In this document: positions 49,408 to 50,787 of the stretch, one piece after another
How positions within the stretch are numbered: the first letter of the stretch is position 1
Layout of the letters: each line of letters begins with the position of its first letter
NCBI RefSeq assembly: GCF_017741815.1
Contig: NZ_JAGHMF010000041.1
Location: forward strand, 1-50,787
DNA from: Rhizobium sp. 16-488-2b
GTDB lineage: Bacteria > Pseudomonadota > Alphaproteobacteria > Rhizobiales > Rhizobiaceae
DNA: 50,787 nucleotides
Direction: 5' to 3'
The notes under the pieces: model-generated
What the model saw: only the letters and a program-made list of their open reading frames with translations
What the model was told of the DNA's origin: nothing
The model's database searches: none
Made by a program: the position numbers and the translations under genes

Positions 49408-49833
49408 ATGGACGTCACCATCTATCACAATCCCGCCTGCGGCACGTCTCGCAATACGCTGGCGCTGATCCGTGCCGCCGGGATCGAACCCACCGTCATC
49501 GAGTACCTGCAGAACCCGCCATCGCGCGAGCAGCTCGCAACGATGATCGCAGATGCAGGCCTGACGGTCCGCGAAGCGATCCGTGAGAAGGGCACGCCCT
49601 ATGCGGAACTCGGCCTCGACAATCCGGGCCTGACGGACGCGCAGTTGCTGGACGCGATGATCGCCACCCCGATCCTGATCAACCGGCCGCTCGTCGTTAC
49701 GCCGCTTGGCACCAGGCTTGCTCGCCCTTCGGAGGTCGCGCTCGACATTCTGCCGGCCGATGCCTTCAAAGGACCCTTCACCAAGGAAGACGGCGAACAG
49801 GTCCTCGACAAGGAAGGAAAGCGCATTGTCTGA
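49408..49833 (+). CDS. arsC: Arsenate reductase, glutaredoxin-coupled (E. coli R773-type)
   Basis: 141 aa. The catalytic motif is IYHNPACGTSRN (single active Cys in NPACGTSR), with the Arg trio region (LINRPLVVTPLGTRLARPSE) intact. It uses glutathione and glutaredoxin to reduce arsenate, a second and unrelated route beside the P-loop ArsC two genes earlier. Separated from acr3 by 2 nt. Confidence 0.94.
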   Translation: MDVTIYHNPACGTSRNTLALIRAAGIEPTVIEYLQNPPSREQLATMIADAGLTVREAIREKGTPYAELGLDNPGLTDAQLLDAMIATPILINRPLVVTPLGTRLARPSEVALDILPADAFKGPFTKEDGEQVLDKEGKRIV

Positions 49834-50536
49834 GACATTTCCCGCATTGCATGACAGCCATCTTCAGCCCATCGCGCCAGAATCCCTTCGCCCGGCGTTC
49901 TCCACGCACAAGCCGAGAATCCTGATCCTCTATGGATCGCTCCGGGAAGTGTCGTATAGCCGTCTCCTTGCCTTCGAAGTCCGCCGGCTGCTCGAGCGCC
50001 TCGGATGCGAGGTGCGGATATTCGACCCGGCCGGATTGCCGCTCCCGGACGAGGCACCCGTCAGCCATCCCAAGGTTCAGGAGCTGCGCGACCTCACGCA
50101 ATGGTCGGAAGGCCAGGTCTGGATCAGCCCGGAGCGCCACGGCGCGATGACAGGCATCATGAAGGCGCAGATCGACTGGATCCCGCTGTCGCTCGGCTCC
50201 GTCCGCCCGACGCAGGGCAAGACGCTGGCGGTGATGGAGGTCTCCGGCGGCAGTCAGTCCTTCAACGCTGTGAACCAGTTGCGCATCCTCGGCCGCTGGA
50301 TGCGGATGATCACCATTCCCAATCAGAGCAGCGTGGCAAAGGCGTTTCAGGAATTCGACACCGACGGCCGGATGAAGCCATCTTCCTACTATGACCGCGT
50401 CGTCGACGTCTGCGAGGAACTGGTGAAGTTCACCATCATGACACGCGATGCCTCTTCCTACCTCACCGACCGATATAGCGAGCGGAAGGAAGAGGCGGCC
50501 GAACTGGAGAAGAGGGTGTCGCTCAAGTCGATCTGA
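49826..50536 (+). CDS. arsH: ArsH NADPH:FMN oxidoreductase
   Basis: About 236 aa, a flavodoxin-fold ArsH. ILILYGSLREVSYSRLLAFE is the FMN phosphate loop (GSLRxxSYSR, the ArsH signature); WISPERHGAMTGIMKAQIDWIPL and VMEVSGGSQSFNAVNQLRILGRWMRM follow. It oxidises trivalent organoarsenicals or reduces flavin/quinones. I chose TTG 49826 (SETFPALHD), with AAGGAAGG 8 nt upstream and overlapping the arsC stop. Upstream frame (from 49706) only shadows arsC. Confidence 0.94.
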   Translation: MSETFPALHDSHLQPIAPESLRPAFSTHKPRILILYGSLREVSYSRLLAFEVRRLLERLGCEVRIFDPAGLPLPDEAPVSHPKVQELRDLTQWSEGQVWISPERHGAMTGIMKAQIDWIPLSLGSVRPTQGKTLAVMEVSGGSQSFNAVNQLRILGRWMRMITIPNQSSVAKAFQEFDTDGRMKPSSYYDRVVDVCEELVKFTIMTRDASSYLTDRYSERKEEAAELEKRVSLKSI

Positions 50537-50787
50537 AAAACATGATGGCAGCAGGGCGATCCACTCAAACCAAGCAGCGTATCAGGCTTGGCATCCGCTA
50601 GACCTTCGGGTCAGGCAAGCGGATTTGTGATCCGGACAGCAGTTGCCGGATCTTCAAAGACATCTCTAAAGCGGTGTAGGGTTTTTTTGGGCGTGTCGCA
50701 AAGCCGGCGATAGGACGCGTTGAGCCGATAATCACCCAGCTTTTACGCTTTGTTAACCTTTTGAAGTCCGAAGAGGCGCCCGAGCAG
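50537..50787. other. Downstream end of window
   Basis: A hairpin (TCCGCT at 50594-50599 with AGCGGA at 50618-50623, with inner GACC-TTCG-GGTC) may be part of the ars transcript terminator, although no clear T-run follows. No gene is complete in the remaining 160 nt. Confidence 0.35.

Noticed and set aside
50594..50623. Terminator of the arsenic operon
   Set aside because: A stable hairpin exists but no T-run follows, so it is mentioned only in the end-of-window note.
1..50787. CRISPR arrays, riboswitches, replication origin, rRNA/tRNA genes, complete insertion sequences
   Set aside because: No regularly spaced repeats, no recognisable riboswitch core, no rep/par genes or iterons, no tRNA fold and no paired terminal repeats with transposase were seen by eye.

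Overview
The window looks like an accessory region of an alphaproteobacterium of the order Rhizobiales (Rhizobium/Sinorhizobium/Mesorhizobium type). I infer this from GC-rich coding, two DUF982 proteins, FixK/FNR-type boxes, an alphaproteobacterial porin, and many small proteins of the kind found on rhizobial plasmids and islands. No rRNA, tRNA, replication or conjugation gene is visible, so plasmid and chromosome cannot be told apart.

Layout. 0.1-8.1 kb: a fatty acid desaturase, a tiny Lys-rich protein, a truncated KaiC-like ATPase behind a ribbon-helix-helix regulator, an HNH nuclease, a two-PAS hybrid histidine kinase and two DUF982 proteins. 8.6-12.4 kb: a very large tyrosine recombinase divergent from a class II Fic protein, with repeated TTAATTAA-type motifs between them. 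12.4-21.4 kb: a decayed zone with broken copies of a DUF1254/DUF1214 protein, MgtC, a GFA protein and three separate response-regulator receivers. Apparently intact small genes lie among them: a cold-shock protein, a stand-alone PAS protein, a ClC channel, and two versions of an unrecognised two-protein module in different gene order. 21.4-23.8 kb: an RsbQ-like alpha/beta hydrolase overlapping a PAS histidine kinase, then a receiver-only regulator. 24-29.3 kb: an autotransporter barrel remnant, a porin, a membrane TPR protein, a small protein and a two-TM potassium channel.

29.4-37.4 kb is a metabolic block: aspartate 4-decarboxylase, an AspT-type antiporter, a long Orn/Lys/Arg-type decarboxylase and a second AspT-type antiporter. 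I read this as two decarboxylase/antiporter pairs that would counter acid or generate proton-motive force. A SulP transporter reduced to its two ends follows. 38.2-40.4 kb: an AbiEii/AbiEi type IV toxin-antitoxin pair and an XRE regulator. 40.5-41.5 kb: a 45-residue protein coupled to a 265-residue-class hypothetical protein.

41.5-46.9 kb is a low-oxygen stress cluster: two universal stress proteins, a DksA/TraR zinc-finger protein, a TPCP-type (P1B-5-like) metal ATPase, a flavin-binding protein and a triple-BON protein. Four 14-bp FixK/FNR-like boxes sit about 54-68 nt from the start codons. 47.0-50.5 kb is a complete arsenic operon (arsR, GNAT/ArsN2-like, LMW-type arsC, acr3, glutaredoxin-type arsC, arsH) with a near-consensus promoter that places the transcript start almost on the arsR ATG.

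All functional names come from motif recognition by eye; no database search was run.
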